A stretch of DNA of 64,000 nucleotides from Chryseobacterium sp. ZHDP1. Its GTDB lineage: Bacteria > Bacteroidota > Bacteroidia > Flavobacteriales > Weeksellaceae. This document shows, piece by piece, positions 8,513 through 17,189 of the stretch; the first letter of the stretch is position 1; every line of letters begins with the position of its first letter. The position numbers and the translations under genes were made by a program. Location: the NCBI RefSeq assembly GCF_018603435.1, contig NZ_CP075682.1:2728001-2792000 (forward strand), given 5' to 3'. The notes beneath the pieces were generated by a model. That model saw nothing but the letters and a program-made list of their open reading frames with translations. It was not told the origin of the DNA and made no database searches.

Positions 8513-9046
8513 AACACTAATGACACTAATATTGTTGCACAAATGGCACTAAACTATAATTTGCCGTTAATTACTCTTTTTACACCATCTTTAAACTGAT
8601 GGGTATTAAAATTAATCAACATTCCAAGTTTGGAATTGCTCAATCGAAGATAGGTAAGAATCTGAGCTAAATGCACATCATTCAGTAACTCAACGGATTT
8701 TATTTCTATTATAAATTTATTTTCAATAAATAAATCGAGCCTGTAACCTACATCTAATTTCACATCTTCATAAATCAAAGGCATTGGTTTTTGTTTTTCA
8801 ACAAAAAGTCCCTGCTTTTGAAGTTCATAGAGCATACATTCCTCATAAGCACTCTCCAGCAATCCGGGTCCTAAAACTTTATGAACTAAATAACCGGACT
8901 CATAAACTATTTTCGAGATTTCATTTTCAGAAATATCATTTTTCATCTTGTGTTATAATAATCTAAAACACAAATTTCTTTTTAAATGTAATTACAAAAT
9001 AAAATTACTTGCGGAAATTTGTGTAAACATTTGTGTTATTTGTGTT
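8513..9046. mobile_element. Candidate GxxExxY cassette with inverted ends
   Basis: The left end (8513-8554) has spaced units of the form cac(t/a)aat: aacactaat, gacactaat, gcacaaat, ggcactaa. The right end (9014-9046), read on the minus strand, begins aacacaaat and continues with further cacaaat units. The same ends in the same inverted arrangement bound the non-coding segment 22365-22675. The only gene inside is GxxExxY (8554-8946). The segment fits tightly between neighbours: 6 bp from one start codon and 3 bp from a stop codon. No target-site duplication was recognised. Calling it mobile is an inference. Confidence 0.45.
8554..8946 (-). CDS. GxxExxY protein (PD-(D/E)xK nuclease-like)
   Basis: 130-residue protein with the family's namesake motif Gly-Leu-Leu-Glu-Ser-Ala-Tyr (GPGLLESAYEE). 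A possible nuclease core follows: Asp in RLDLFIENK, then Glu-Ile-Lys in FIIEIKS, the D...ExK pattern of PD-(D/E)xK enzymes. The family is widespread in Bacteroidota and has no established function. The gene stands alone on the minus strand between gene ends and is bounded by inverted repeats shared with another locus in this window, which suggests a mobile or selfish character. Confidence 0.85.
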   Translation of the reverse strand: MKNDISENEISKIVYESGYLVHKVLGPGLLESAYEECMLYELQKQGLFVEKQKPMPLIYEDVKLDVGYRLDLFIENKFIIEIKSVELLNDVHLAQILTYLRLSNSKLGMLINFNTHQFKDGVKRVINGKL

Positions 9047-9049
9047 TAA

Positions 9050-9571
9050 TCAGCTCGGCTCCTGAAAAAGCTTTTTAAGTTCAATAGATTCAGAAGGTTT
9101 CATTCTTCCGGAAAGAATCAGGGAAAGTTCTTTTCTTCTCAGTGCTGCTGCATATCGTTCTTTTTCAAGATCTGTTTCAGGTTCCATATCTGGAATCGGG
9201 ATCGGTCTGTTGAACTCATCTACCGCAACGAAGGTATAAATTCCTTTGTTGGTCTGAATTTTTTTATGATTGATCGGATCATCCAGCCAAACATCTACAT
9301 AGATTTCCATTGAGGTGGAAAAAGCTCTGGAAACTTTGGATTCCATCACAACAATTCCTCCTTCCGGAATCGGATGATCGAATGAAACGTGATTTACGGA
9401 TGCCGTTACGACTCTTCTTTCGCAATGTCTTGTTGCGGAAATCGAAGCACATCGATCCATTCTTGCCAATAATTCTCCTCCGAAAAGGTTTCTCAATTGG
9501 TTGGTGTCATTCGGAAGTACAATATTCGTCATCACCGTCAGAGATTCTGACGCCTTTTTTATTTTTGCCAT
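9050..9571 (-). CDS. Acyl-CoA thioesterase (hotdog fold)
   Basis: 173-residue single-hotdog acyl-CoA thioesterase of the YciA/BACH type, hydrolysing acyl-CoA to free acid and CoA in the cytoplasm. The helix segment NLFGGELLARMD and the strand HVSFDHPIPEGG match the family's active-site region. The start overlaps the end of the HU-like gene by 13 bp, so the two are likely translationally coupled. The acyl-chain preference cannot be read. Confidence 0.87.
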   Translation of the reverse strand: MAKIKKASESLTVMTNIVLPNDTNQLRNLFGGELLARMDRCASISATRHCERRVVTASVNHVSFDHPIPEGGIVVMESKVSRAFSTSMEIYVDVWLDDPINHKKIQTNKGIYTFVAVDEFNRPIPIPDMEPETDLEKERYAAALRRKELSLILSGRMKPSESIELKKLFQEPS

Positions 9572-10332
9572 TTCGTTGTCTTAGTGTTGTTTTGAGTTGC
9601 CGGAACTTTTGCCGCATTTTTCACTGCGGGCTGAATGGTTTTCGGTGCTACAGAATCTTTCTTTAAAGAATCTGCAACCGGAACCGGAGTTATTTTTGGC
9701 TGAGCTTTTACAGTATCCTGAATTCTGTGTGTTTTTGTCTGTACAGAGATATTGGCTTTGTCAAAAGATTTCTCTCCGAAAAGAAGTTCCTGCTGCGTGT
9801 ATGCTACGTATACGATTCCTAAAATCGGGATGATAACCAGAAAAGCCCAAAGAATAGATTTATTAAACTGATAATCTTTCTCAGTATTCAGAGAAGTTGC
9901 TAACGGAATGTTTTTATTGCTAATATCGGAAATCTTAATTTCTTCAAGACCATAAAAATCCGGATGATCCGATTGCAGTCTGTTTCCTTTAAAATGTGTT
10001 TTGCCGTCTTCTACAAAAAGGACTCCTAAACCCTGAATTTCAAGTGTCTGATCTGCCTGCAGTTTTTTCTTCCAAAAATCGGTCTGAATCTGAAGATCTG
10101 TTTTTGAAGCTTCCAAAGTCATCTGTTTCTGCCCCGCAATAAAAGATGCCAAATCATCAGATTTCGCCTCATAATCGGAACTGTAAACGATTTTGCTTGC
10201 AGGAGGAAGAATGCTCCCATTTTCGGAATTGATAATGGCTTTGGAATTTTCCAAAGAAAAAACGCCAAAATCCGGAACAATAACGGTCCCGAATTGTTTC
10301 AAATATTCTAAAATGTAAGCTGAAATATTCAT
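9559..10332 (-). CDS. CCDC81-like HU-domain membrane protein
   Basis: 257 residues. The N-terminal part (about 1-120) matches the prokaryotic CCDC81-like HU domain (ISAYILEYLKQFGTVIVPDFGVF). One transmembrane helix follows at about residues 158-178 (ILWAFLVIIPILGIVYVAY), then a Lys/Pro/Thr/Val-rich tail of about 75 residues. Related proteins often end in a peptidoglycan-binding SPOR domain, which is not seen here. This arrangement could link DNA or a cytoplasmic partner to the envelope, but no function is established. Confidence 0.75.
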   Translation of the reverse strand: MNISAYILEYLKQFGTVIVPDFGVFSLENSKAIINSENGSILPPASKIVYSSDYEAKSDDLASFIAGQKQMTLEASKTDLQIQTDFWKKKLQADQTLEIQGLGVLFVEDGKTHFKGNRLQSDHPDFYGLEEIKISDISNKNIPLATSLNTEKDYQFNKSILWAFLVIIPILGIVYVAYTQQELLFGEKSFDKANISVQTKTHRIQDTVKAQPKITPVPVADSLKKDSVAPKTIQPAVKNAAKVPATQNNTKTTKWQK

Positions 10333-10511
10333 TTGGCAGCAAATTTATGACTTTTTCACGACTTTTTGAGAGATTTATTGATGATGAATTTATGTTTAAA
10401 ATTATTAGATATATGAATTATATTTTGGGATGAAACCAATTTTACAGAATTTAATTTTGAAAACACGCCAAATTCCGTTCCTATTGATTTTAAAACTGAA
10501 AAACAACAAAA

Positions 10512-10531
10512 AAGACTGCCGAAGCAGTCTT
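10512..10531 (-). terminator. Terminator of TonB receptor gene
   Basis: The palindrome aagactgc-cgaa-gcagtctt, read on the minus strand, is followed by cttttttg. It lies 49 bp past the stop of the TonB-dependent receptor. Confidence 0.8.
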
Positions 10532-10579
10532 AAATCTAACTTTACATTCTATAGTTAATCTTAAATATAGCCTGAATAT

Positions 10580-12697
10580 TTACTGAATTTTCCAGCTGAT
10601 CCCAAACATAAAATTCGTTCCTGCCTGAGAAAAATAATATGGAGAGCCGTCATAAACTGCTCCGTTGTTCACATACTTTTTATTGAATAAATTATTCACC
10701 AAAAGCTTCAGGGCAATCTCGTTATTTTTAATTTTAAACTGGTACTGCGCATTAAAATCGGTTAAAAAATAATCTTTAAGCTGTAAATTTTCATCTTGCG
10801 AATTATCCAGATATTGTTTTCCGACATACTGATTTATTAATGCAAACTGGAAATTCTGTGTCGGATTGAATTTCAAACCTAAATTGGCAATCACATCCGG
10901 AGAAAAAGAAATATGTGTATTTCCGAGATCTTTAACGCCTGTTTCTGTTTCTACTTTAAAATCTAAATTCCTGTTGTTGCTGAAACTCACATTTCCGGAA
11001 AGTTCCCACTGTTTGGAAAGCTTTGCCAAAGCTCCAAGCTCAATTCCGCTTCGGTAGCTTTTTCCGGAATTCGTTCTGATGAAAGCACCCACATTATTCA
11101 GTTCGCCATTTAAAACCAACTGATTCACGTAATACATATAATATAAGTTTGCGGTAAAAGACACTTTCCCGAACTGCTTTTCTACTCCGGCTTCGAAATC
11201 GTGAAGCTTTTCAGCCTTTACTTCATTATTTGCCAACAGATCATCTCTGTTCGGTTCGCGGTGCGCATGTGCATAGGAAACGAAAATTTTTCCTGCTGAA
11301 ATTTTATAATTGATCCCCGCTTTTGGATTAAAGAACAGCCAGTTTTTATTTAAATCAGCGCCTTCTCCATCTCCTGCCGTGATGATTTTTGTATCATAAT
11401 CTACATTTCTCAATTGCAGGTCTCCGAAAAATTCAAAATCATTCATTCTTACCAGTGCTTTGGCAAAACCTGAAACTTCGTTTTTCACAGAGCGGTTTCT
11501 GTAATATTCATGCTCATCAATCTGGGGAAGAAAAACGCCCGTTACATTGCCGAAATGTCTTCCGTAGTATTGATTGGCAACGGCTCCGAAGTTCACATCA
11601 ACTGTTCCCAATTTTCCGTAAAGCGTAGAAACAACTCCGTAGAAATCGTTATCCAGCCATTTTTTTCTGATAAAATCTGTTCTCGTCAAGGTTTGAGAAC
11701 CGTTGATGAAGTTAGGAAGATTATATTTCGAAAATTTAGCGTCCTGCTTATAGTTTTCATAATATCCTTTTCCTTTGGTGTAATGTACCGTTGTTTCCAG
11801 ATTCCATCTTTCATTGAATTTCTGTTCCCAAAGCAACTGATAATGGTTCTGTCTGTAATTATCCGTTTCATTATCATAAAATCCGACAATATTTTCCCAA
11901 TTTGAGTCGTAAATCGCTCCCGAATAATTAAATTTAGGATCGGTTTCCCATGTTTTCCTATCGATTCCGTTCCACGCCTGATACGTTTTTTCTTTTCCTC
12001 CGAAAGCCATCAAACGAATTCTTGTATTTCCTTCCTCATACAAAGCGGTCAGATTGTAAGAATTTAATTTTGAAAAAGCACGGTCTATATATCCGTCAGA
12101 ATTGATGTGGGTATATCTTCCCATTACAGAAAGACGGTTTCCCAAGAATTTTCCGGAACCTATTTCCGCAGAGTATTTATAGGTGTTGAAAGATCCGTAA
12201 CTGTCGTCTGTTTTAAAATAAAACTTCTCTTCAGGATCTTTGGAAAGTACATTGATGCTTGCTCCAAAAGCCGCAGAACCATTATTGGAAGTTCCCACCC
12301 CTCTCTGAATTAAAATCTGTGACGCCGAACTCGTAAGATCCGGAACATTCACGAAAAATGTCCCCTGACTTTCGGAATCGTTGTACGGAACGCCGTTCAT
12401 CATGACATTGATGGCGCTTCCCGCAACACCACGAATCCGGAATCCTGTATACCCCACTCCGTTTCCGGCATCTGAAGTTGAAATGATGGAAGTCTGATTT
12501 TTCAGTAAAATCGGGAGATCCTGTCCTAAATTCCTGCTGTCCAAATCTTTCTGAACATTGATGATTTCTTTGGCAACAGGAAGTCTTTTGGTAAAATTAA
12601 CGGCTTCAATTTCCCTTACTTTCAGGGAATCGGAATTCTGCGCCTGTAAAAAAGCGAAAGAGCCAACGGTAAGCCCTAAAAAAAATAATCCTTTCAT
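10580..12697 (-). CDS. TonB-dependent receptor, probable thiamine/precursor importer
   Basis: 705-residue outer-membrane receptor with a signal peptide ending near LQAQ. A plug domain spans about residues 45-155 (PILLKNQTS, GYTGFRIRGV, VNVPDLTSSASQ), followed by a 22-strand barrel ending in the C-terminal aromatic signature FMFGISWKIQ. It lacks the N-terminal carboxypeptidase-like domain of SusC proteins. A TPP riboswitch in its leader points to thiamine or a thiamine precursor as substrate; riboswitch-controlled TonB receptors of this kind are known in Bacteroidota. No inner-membrane permease is next to it. Confidence 0.88.
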   Translation of the reverse strand: MKGLFFLGLTVGSFAFLQAQNSDSLKVREIEAVNFTKRLPVAKEIINVQKDLDSRNLGQDLPILLKNQTSIISTSDAGNGVGYTGFRIRGVAGSAINVMMNGVPYNDSESQGTFFVNVPDLTSSASQILIQRGVGTSNNGSAAFGASINVLSKDPEEKFYFKTDDSYGSFNTYKYSAEIGSGKFLGNRLSVMGRYTHINSDGYIDRAFSKLNSYNLTALYEEGNTRIRLMAFGGKEKTYQAWNGIDRKTWETDPKFNYSGAIYDSNWENIVGFYDNETDNYRQNHYQLLWEQKFNERWNLETTVHYTKGKGYYENYKQDAKFSKYNLPNFINGSQTLTRTDFIRKKWLDNDFYGVVSTLYGKLGTVDVNFGAVANQYYGRHFGNVTGVFLPQIDEHEYYRNRSVKNEVSGFAKALVRMNDFEFFGDLQLRNVDYDTKIITAGDGEGADLNKNWLFFNPKAGINYKISAGKIFVSYAHAHREPNRDDLLANNEVKAEKLHDFEAGVEKQFGKVSFTANLYYMYYVNQLVLNGELNNVGAFIRTNSGKSYRSGIELGALAKLSKQWELSGNVSFSNNRNLDFKVETETGVKDLGNTHISFSPDVIANLGLKFNPTQNFQFALINQYVGKQYLDNSQDENLQLKDYFLTDFNAQYQFKIKNNEIALKLLVNNLFNKKYVNNGAVYDGSPYYFSQAGTNFMFGISWKIQ

Positions 12698-12741
12698 TCT
12701 ATAAATCTTTAAAATTTAATGAATAAAAGGGGCGGATTATG

Positions 12742-12810
12742 ATGAGTAATTAGTAATCGGTAATAAGTAATATGATGAAGATTACTCATCGCTCATTACC
12801 TATTGCTCAT
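12742..12810 (-). promoter_or_regulatory. Long imperfect hairpin between TPP aptamer and TonB receptor
   Basis: Arms 12742-12771 and 12781-12810 are complementary at 22 of 30 positions, with several mismatches able to form G-U pairs, around a 9-nt loop. It lies between the aptamer 3' end (12819) and the start codon (12697). It may be the expression platform or a dispersed repeat captured there. Confidence 0.45.
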
Positions 12811-12818
12811 TTTTAATT

Positions 12819-12888
12819 TCCCTAAACGGCATTACCCGTTCCAGGTTCATTGGGTATAATCTCAGCTTGCTACAGCACCCCTTTATTT
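12819..12888 (-). ncRNA. TPP (thi-box) riboswitch
   Basis: Read on the minus strand the core elements appear in order: aggggtgct, then gctgagattataccc, then gaacctg, then gggtaatgcc. These are the conserved TPP-aptamer segments. It sits in the 5' leader of the TonB receptor, about 120 nt before its start codon, and should lower expression when thiamine pyrophosphate is plentiful. Confidence 0.9.
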
Positions 12889-13017
12889 CAGCCGCGAAAT
12901 TACGAAAAATTTACCAACTCTGGAAAATTACGTTTTTCAGTCTATTTTTACTCACTAAAATCATTTAATTAGAAACTTGCGCTATTGGAGAAAGATTCTT
13001 GAAATTCATGTTTAAAT

Positions 13018-13788
13018 CTAATAGGTCCTGTTCTGCGAATCTACATAATAATAATTCTTACTGTCTTTTGAAACCTCGAACATTTTACCAAGCTTCCAGC
13101 TAAAATTTCGTTTAATATCAGAATATTCAAACGGAATAATCACCTTACCATTCACATCCACGACTCCGAAAATATTATTTTTTGAAGCAATAATCATGGG
13201 ATTGGCAACATCATCACCTTCTAAAATAAAAAGATAGTCGTATTGAGGATAAATTTTAAACTGTTTGTAGTCATATGGATTTTCAAACGTCGCTTTTTCG
13301 ATGATTCCGAAAAAACCATTCATCGTATACACCTGAAAAAGCTGCTGAACATATTCTTTGTGAGGACATTTTGCCAAATCGGACTGTTTATACTGATACA
13401 CCCTTTTGCCTGTTCTGTCTACCCGGTAAGAAATTTCATCTTTCTCTACTGTCGCATAATCCGCAGTCCCGAATTTTCTGAGTTTTACATTAGGAGAGTT
13501 CAGAAGATTACAGTCTTCGTAGAAAAATACCGCAATGTGATATTCCGGCTGAATGATAAATTTTCCTTTCTGGTTCACATATCCGAATTTGCCGTCCTGT
13601 TTTTTCGGAATTAACAGCGGAAGCTCTTCGGTGATGATTGGAAGATCACTATTAAGCTTTGCCTTTTCTGATGATTTTTTAACCGCAGTTTTAGAACCTG
13701 TCTTCGAAGGCAATTTCTTCACTGTTTTAGCCTGAGAAAAAACAAAAACCGAAATAAAAAGGAATAAAACCGAAGCTACATTTTTCAT
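13018..13788 (-). CDS. Secreted WG-repeat-like protein
   Basis: 256 residues from the ATG at 13788; a TTG and another ATG a few codons upstream are less likely. The signal peptide ends at about FSQA, then comes a Lys/Ser-rich linker. Two WG-like repeats are visible: KQDGKFGYVNQKGKFIIQPEY and NIFGVVDVNGKVIIPFEY. WG-repeat proteins are common exported proteins in Bacteroidota with no fixed function, probably protein binding. It is a single gene with its own flanking gaps. Confidence 0.75.
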   Translation of the reverse strand: MKNVASVLFLFISVFVFSQAKTVKKLPSKTGSKTAVKKSSEKAKLNSDLPIITEELPLLIPKKQDGKFGYVNQKGKFIIQPEYHIAVFFYEDCNLLNSPNVKLRKFGTADYATVEKDEISYRVDRTGKRVYQYKQSDLAKCPHKEYVQQLFQVYTMNGFFGIIEKATFENPYDYKQFKIYPQYDYLFILEGDDVANPMIIASKNNIFGVVDVNGKVIIPFEYSDIKRNFSWKLGKMFEVSKDSKNYYYVDSQNRTY

Positions 13789-13869
13789 AATCATCAATTG
13801 TTTGCAAAAATATCGCCAAAAATAGAAAATATAAAATACATATTTATAAAGAATCTAAATAATTTAAAC

Positions 13870-13899
13870 TTGAAAAAATTGTAAAATTCCGTAAATTTG
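13870..13899 (+). promoter_or_regulatory. Flavobacterial-type promoter for acnB
   Basis: TTG at 13870-13872, a 19-bp spacer, then TAAATTTG at 13892-13899. This matches the TTG-N(17-23)-TAnnTTTG pattern known for Flavobacterium. It would give a leader of nearly 190 nt before the acnB ATG. Confidence 0.55.
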
Positions 13900-14092
13900 G
13901 GCACGTTTTCAGGCGTTTATTATGACAGACGTCTTAAAGAAGTCATTTTTAATATACTATCTAAAAATTTCAGCTTCTTGCTTAGATCAAATAAACAAAA
14001 AATAATAATTCTGCCGGAAAACACACGATGATAATCTTCCTTTGATTAAGATTGATTATCATCCGATTAAGATTGAAAAGATTTCTATTATT

Positions 14093-16876
14093 ATGAATAT
14101 TTATCAGGATTACATCCAAGAGATTGAAGAAAGAAAAACTCAGGGGCTTCATCCAAAGCCGATTGACAGTGCAGAATTATTAAGCGAGATCATCGCGCAG
14201 ATTAAAGATACAGCAAACGAATACAGGGCTGATTCTCTTAAATTTTTTATTTACAACACCTTACCCGGAACCACGAGTGCAGCCGGTGTAAAAGCTAAAT
14301 TTTTAAAAGAAATTATTCTTGGTGAATCTGTAGTAGAAGAAATCTCTCCGGTTTTTGCTTTCGAATTGTTATCCCACATGAAAGGTGGAAAATCTATCGA
14401 AGTATTGCTGGATCTGGCTTTAGGAAACAACGAAAATATCGCAAGACAGGCTGCAGAAGTATTGAAAACGCAGGTTTTCCTTTATGAAGCAGATACTACC
14501 CGTCTGAAGGAAGCCTTCAATATCGGGAACGAAATTGCAAAAGAAATTCTGGAAAGCTATGCAAAAGCAGAATTCTTCACAAAACTTCCTGAAGTTGCTG
14601 AAGAAATTAAAGTAGTTACTTTCATCGCAGGGGAAGGAGATATTTCTACCGATTTACTTTCTCCGGGTAATCAGGCACACTCAAGATCAGACCGCGAATT
14701 ACACGGTAAATGCATGATTACGCCTCAGGCGCAGGAAGAAATCAAAGCGTTACAGGCAAAACATCCGGATGCTAGCGTAATGCTTATCGCAGAAAAAGGA
14801 ACAATGGGAGTTGGTTCTTCGCGTATGTCCGGTGTAAACAACGTTGCACTCTGGACAGGAAAACAGGCAAGTCCTTATATTCCTTTCGTAAATATTGCTC
14901 CTATTGTTGGAGGAACAAACGGCATCTCTCCTATCTTCCTTACAACAGTAGACGTAACCGGAGGTATCGGAATCGATCTTAAAAACTGGGTAAAGAAAGT
15001 AGACGAAAACGGAAACGCTGTTCTTAACGAAGAAGGCGAACCTATTCTTGAGCAGACTTATTCTGTTGCAACAGGAACGGTTTTAACCATCAATACCAAA
15101 GAGAAAAAATTATACAACGGAGATCAGGAACTTATTGATCTTACAAAATCTTTCACACCGCAGAAAATGGAATTCATTAAAGCGGGTGGATCTTACGCCA
15201 TCGTGTTCGGTAAAAAATTACAGACATTCGCTGCTGAAGTTTTAGGCATCGAAGCTCCGGTAGTTTTTGCACCTTCTAAAGAAATTTCTCACGAAGGACA
15301 GGGGCTTACTGCGGTTGAAAAAATCTTCAACAGAAATGCAGTAGGAAAAACTCCAGGTAAAATCTTACACGCAGGATCCGATGTACGTGTGAAAGTAAAC
15401 ATCGTAGGTTCTCAGGATACTACAGGTTTAATGACGGCTCAGGAACTGGAATCTATGGCTGCAACGGTAATTTCTCCGGTAGTAGACGGAGCTTACCAGT
15501 CCGGATGTCACACCGCTTCAGTTTGGGATAAAAAAGCACAGGCTAATATTCCTAAATTAATGAAATTCATGAACGAATTCGGTTTGATCACTGCACGTGA
15601 CCCGAAAGGTGAATATCATGCGATGACAGACGTTATCCACAAAGTTCTTAACGATATTACTGTAGACGAATGGGCAATCATCATCGGAGGAGATTCTCAC
15701 ACGAGAATGTCTAAAGGAGTTGCTTTCGGAGCAGATTCAGGAACTGTTGCCCTTGCTTTGGCGACAGGAGAAGCATCAATGCCAATTCCGGAATCTGTAA
15801 AAGTAACATTCAAAGGAACAATGAAAGAACACATGGATTTCCGTGATGTGGTTCATGCAACTCAGGCTCAGATGTTGAAACAGTTCGGAGGAGAAAACGT
15901 GTTCCAGGGAAGAATTATTGAGGTTCACATCGGAACACTTCCTGCCGATCAGGCATTTACCTTCACAGACTGGACGGCTGAAATGAAAGCAAAAGCTTCC
16001 ATTAATATTTCTGAAGATGCTACTTTAATCGAGTCTCTGGAAATTGCAAAAAGCAGAATCCAGATCATGATTGATAAAGGAATGGATAACCACAATCAGG
16101 TTCTTCAGGGATTAATTGACAAGGCTAATAAAAGAATTGAGGAAATCAGATCTGGTGAAAAACCTGCTCTGACTCCGGATTCCAATGCTAAATATTACGC
16201 TGAAGTTGTTGTAGATCTTGATGCGATTGTAGAACCAATGATCGCCGATCCGGATGTAAACAACGAAGATGTTTCTAAAAGATATACGCACGATACCATC
16301 AGAGATTTAACGTATTACGGTGGTGAGAAAAAAGTAGATCTTGGTTTCGTCGGATCTTGTATGGTTCACAAAGGAGATTTAAAGATTGTTTCTCAGATGC
16401 TTAAAAACATTGAAAAACAAAACGGTACGGTAGAATTTAAAGCTCCGCTTGTGGTGGCTGCTCCTACCTATAACATCATTGATGAATTAAAAGCTGAAGG
16501 CGACTGGGAATTTTTAGAGAAATATTCAGGTTTTGAGTTTGACGATAATGCTCCTAAAGGCGAAGCTCGTGTTGAATATAAAAACATGATGTATCTAGAA
16601 AGACCGGGATGTAACCTTTGTATGGGGAATCAGGAAAAAGCAGCAAAAGGAGATACGGTTTTAGCCACTTCTACCCGTCTTTTCCAGGGAAGAGTGGTTG
16701 AAGATTCTGAACGTAAAAAAGGAGAATCTCTATTAGCTTCAACTCCGGTAGTTGTACTTTCTGCGATCATGGGAAGAATTCCAAGCATCGATGAGTATAA
16801 AACAGCGGTTGAAGGCATTGATCTTACTACTTTTGTTCCTTCGATTAAAGAACTTACAAGTACAAGCGCTCACTAA
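14093..16876 (+). CDS. acnB: Aconitate hydratase B / 2-methylisocitrate dehydratase
   Basis: 927 residues from the ATG at 14093 (MNIYQDYIQ); the frame runs back to a TTG at 14042, but that extension lacks family resemblance. It interconverts citrate and isocitrate and, as in other AcnB enzymes, may dehydrate 2-methylisocitrate. An N-terminal HEAT-like domain is followed by the swivelling and catalytic domains. Iron-sulphur cluster cysteines are visible in SGCHTASVWD and GCNLCMGNQ. It is somewhat longer than the E. coli enzyme. A second, unrelated-type aconitase follows directly. Confidence 0.93.
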   Translation: MNIYQDYIQEIEERKTQGLHPKPIDSAELLSEIIAQIKDTANEYRADSLKFFIYNTLPGTTSAAGVKAKFLKEIILGESVVEEISPVFAFELLSHMKGGKSIEVLLDLALGNNENIARQAAEVLKTQVFLYEADTTRLKEAFNIGNEIAKEILESYAKAEFFTKLPEVAEEIKVVTFIAGEGDISTDLLSPGNQAHSRSDRELHGKCMITPQAQEEIKALQAKHPDASVMLIAEKGTMGVGSSRMSGVNNVALWTGKQASPYIPFVNIAPIVGGTNGISPIFLTTVDVTGGIGIDLKNWVKKVDENGNAVLNEEGEPILEQTYSVATGTVLTINTKEKKLYNGDQELIDLTKSFTPQKMEFIKAGGSYAIVFGKKLQTFAAEVLGIEAPVVFAPSKEISHEGQGLTAVEKIFNRNAVGKTPGKILHAGSDVRVKVNIVGSQDTTGLMTAQELESMAATVISPVVDGAYQSGCHTASVWDKKAQANIPKLMKFMNEFGLITARDPKGEYHAMTDVIHKVLNDITVDEWAIIIGGDSHTRMSKGVAFGADSGTVALALATGEASMPIPESVKVTFKGTMKEHMDFRDVVHATQAQMLKQFGGENVFQGRIIEVHIGTLPADQAFTFTDWTAEMKAKASINISEDATLIESLEIAKSRIQIMIDKGMDNHNQVLQGLIDKANKRIEEIRSGEKPALTPDSNAKYYAEVVVDLDAIVEPMIADPDVNNEDVSKRYTHDTIRDLTYYGGEKKVDLGFVGSCMVHKGDLKIVSQMLKNIEKQNGTVEFKAPLVVAAPTYNIIDELKAEGDWEFLEKYSGFEFDDNAPKGEARVEYKNMMYLERPGCNLCMGNQEKAAKGDTVLATSTRLFQGRVVEDSERKKGESLLASTPVVVLSAIMGRIPSIDEYKTAVEGIDLTTFVPSIKELTSTSAH

Positions 16877-16920
16877 AAAGCTTACAAGTAAGCCGTAAAG
16901 GCTGTTTTAACAATTTATAG

Positions 16921-16968
16921 AATTGAAAGATTTTACTCGTAAAGATGTAGAATCTTTCAATTTTTTAT
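16921..16968 (+). terminator. Terminator after acnB
   Basis: Perfect 12-bp stem aattgaaagatt (16921-16932) with aatctttcaatt (16951-16962), then a T run. The rest of the 313-bp gap to the next gene is AT-rich with no recognised feature, so the two aconitase genes are probably transcribed separately. Confidence 0.75.
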
Positions 16969-17189
16969 TTAGAATCTTTCCATTTAAAGATTTGCAAAAA
17001 TTATTTTAACTTAGATCAATCCCAAAAATTTTATTTTTTCTTAACTTGAAGGTTGGAAATTTTCAGAATTATTTATCATTTTTTATCCTTTTTAAAAGCA
17101 TACAGGAATAGAATTTGATAATTTAATGATGTTAATTTATTTAATAGCAAAGAGCAAATAATTAAAACAGAAGAAAAATAAATTCAGAT

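Noticed and set aside
11389..11905. Long reading frames on the plus strand inside the TonB receptor gene
   Set aside because: They are antisense shadows of a gene with clear family motifs and have no start context of their own.
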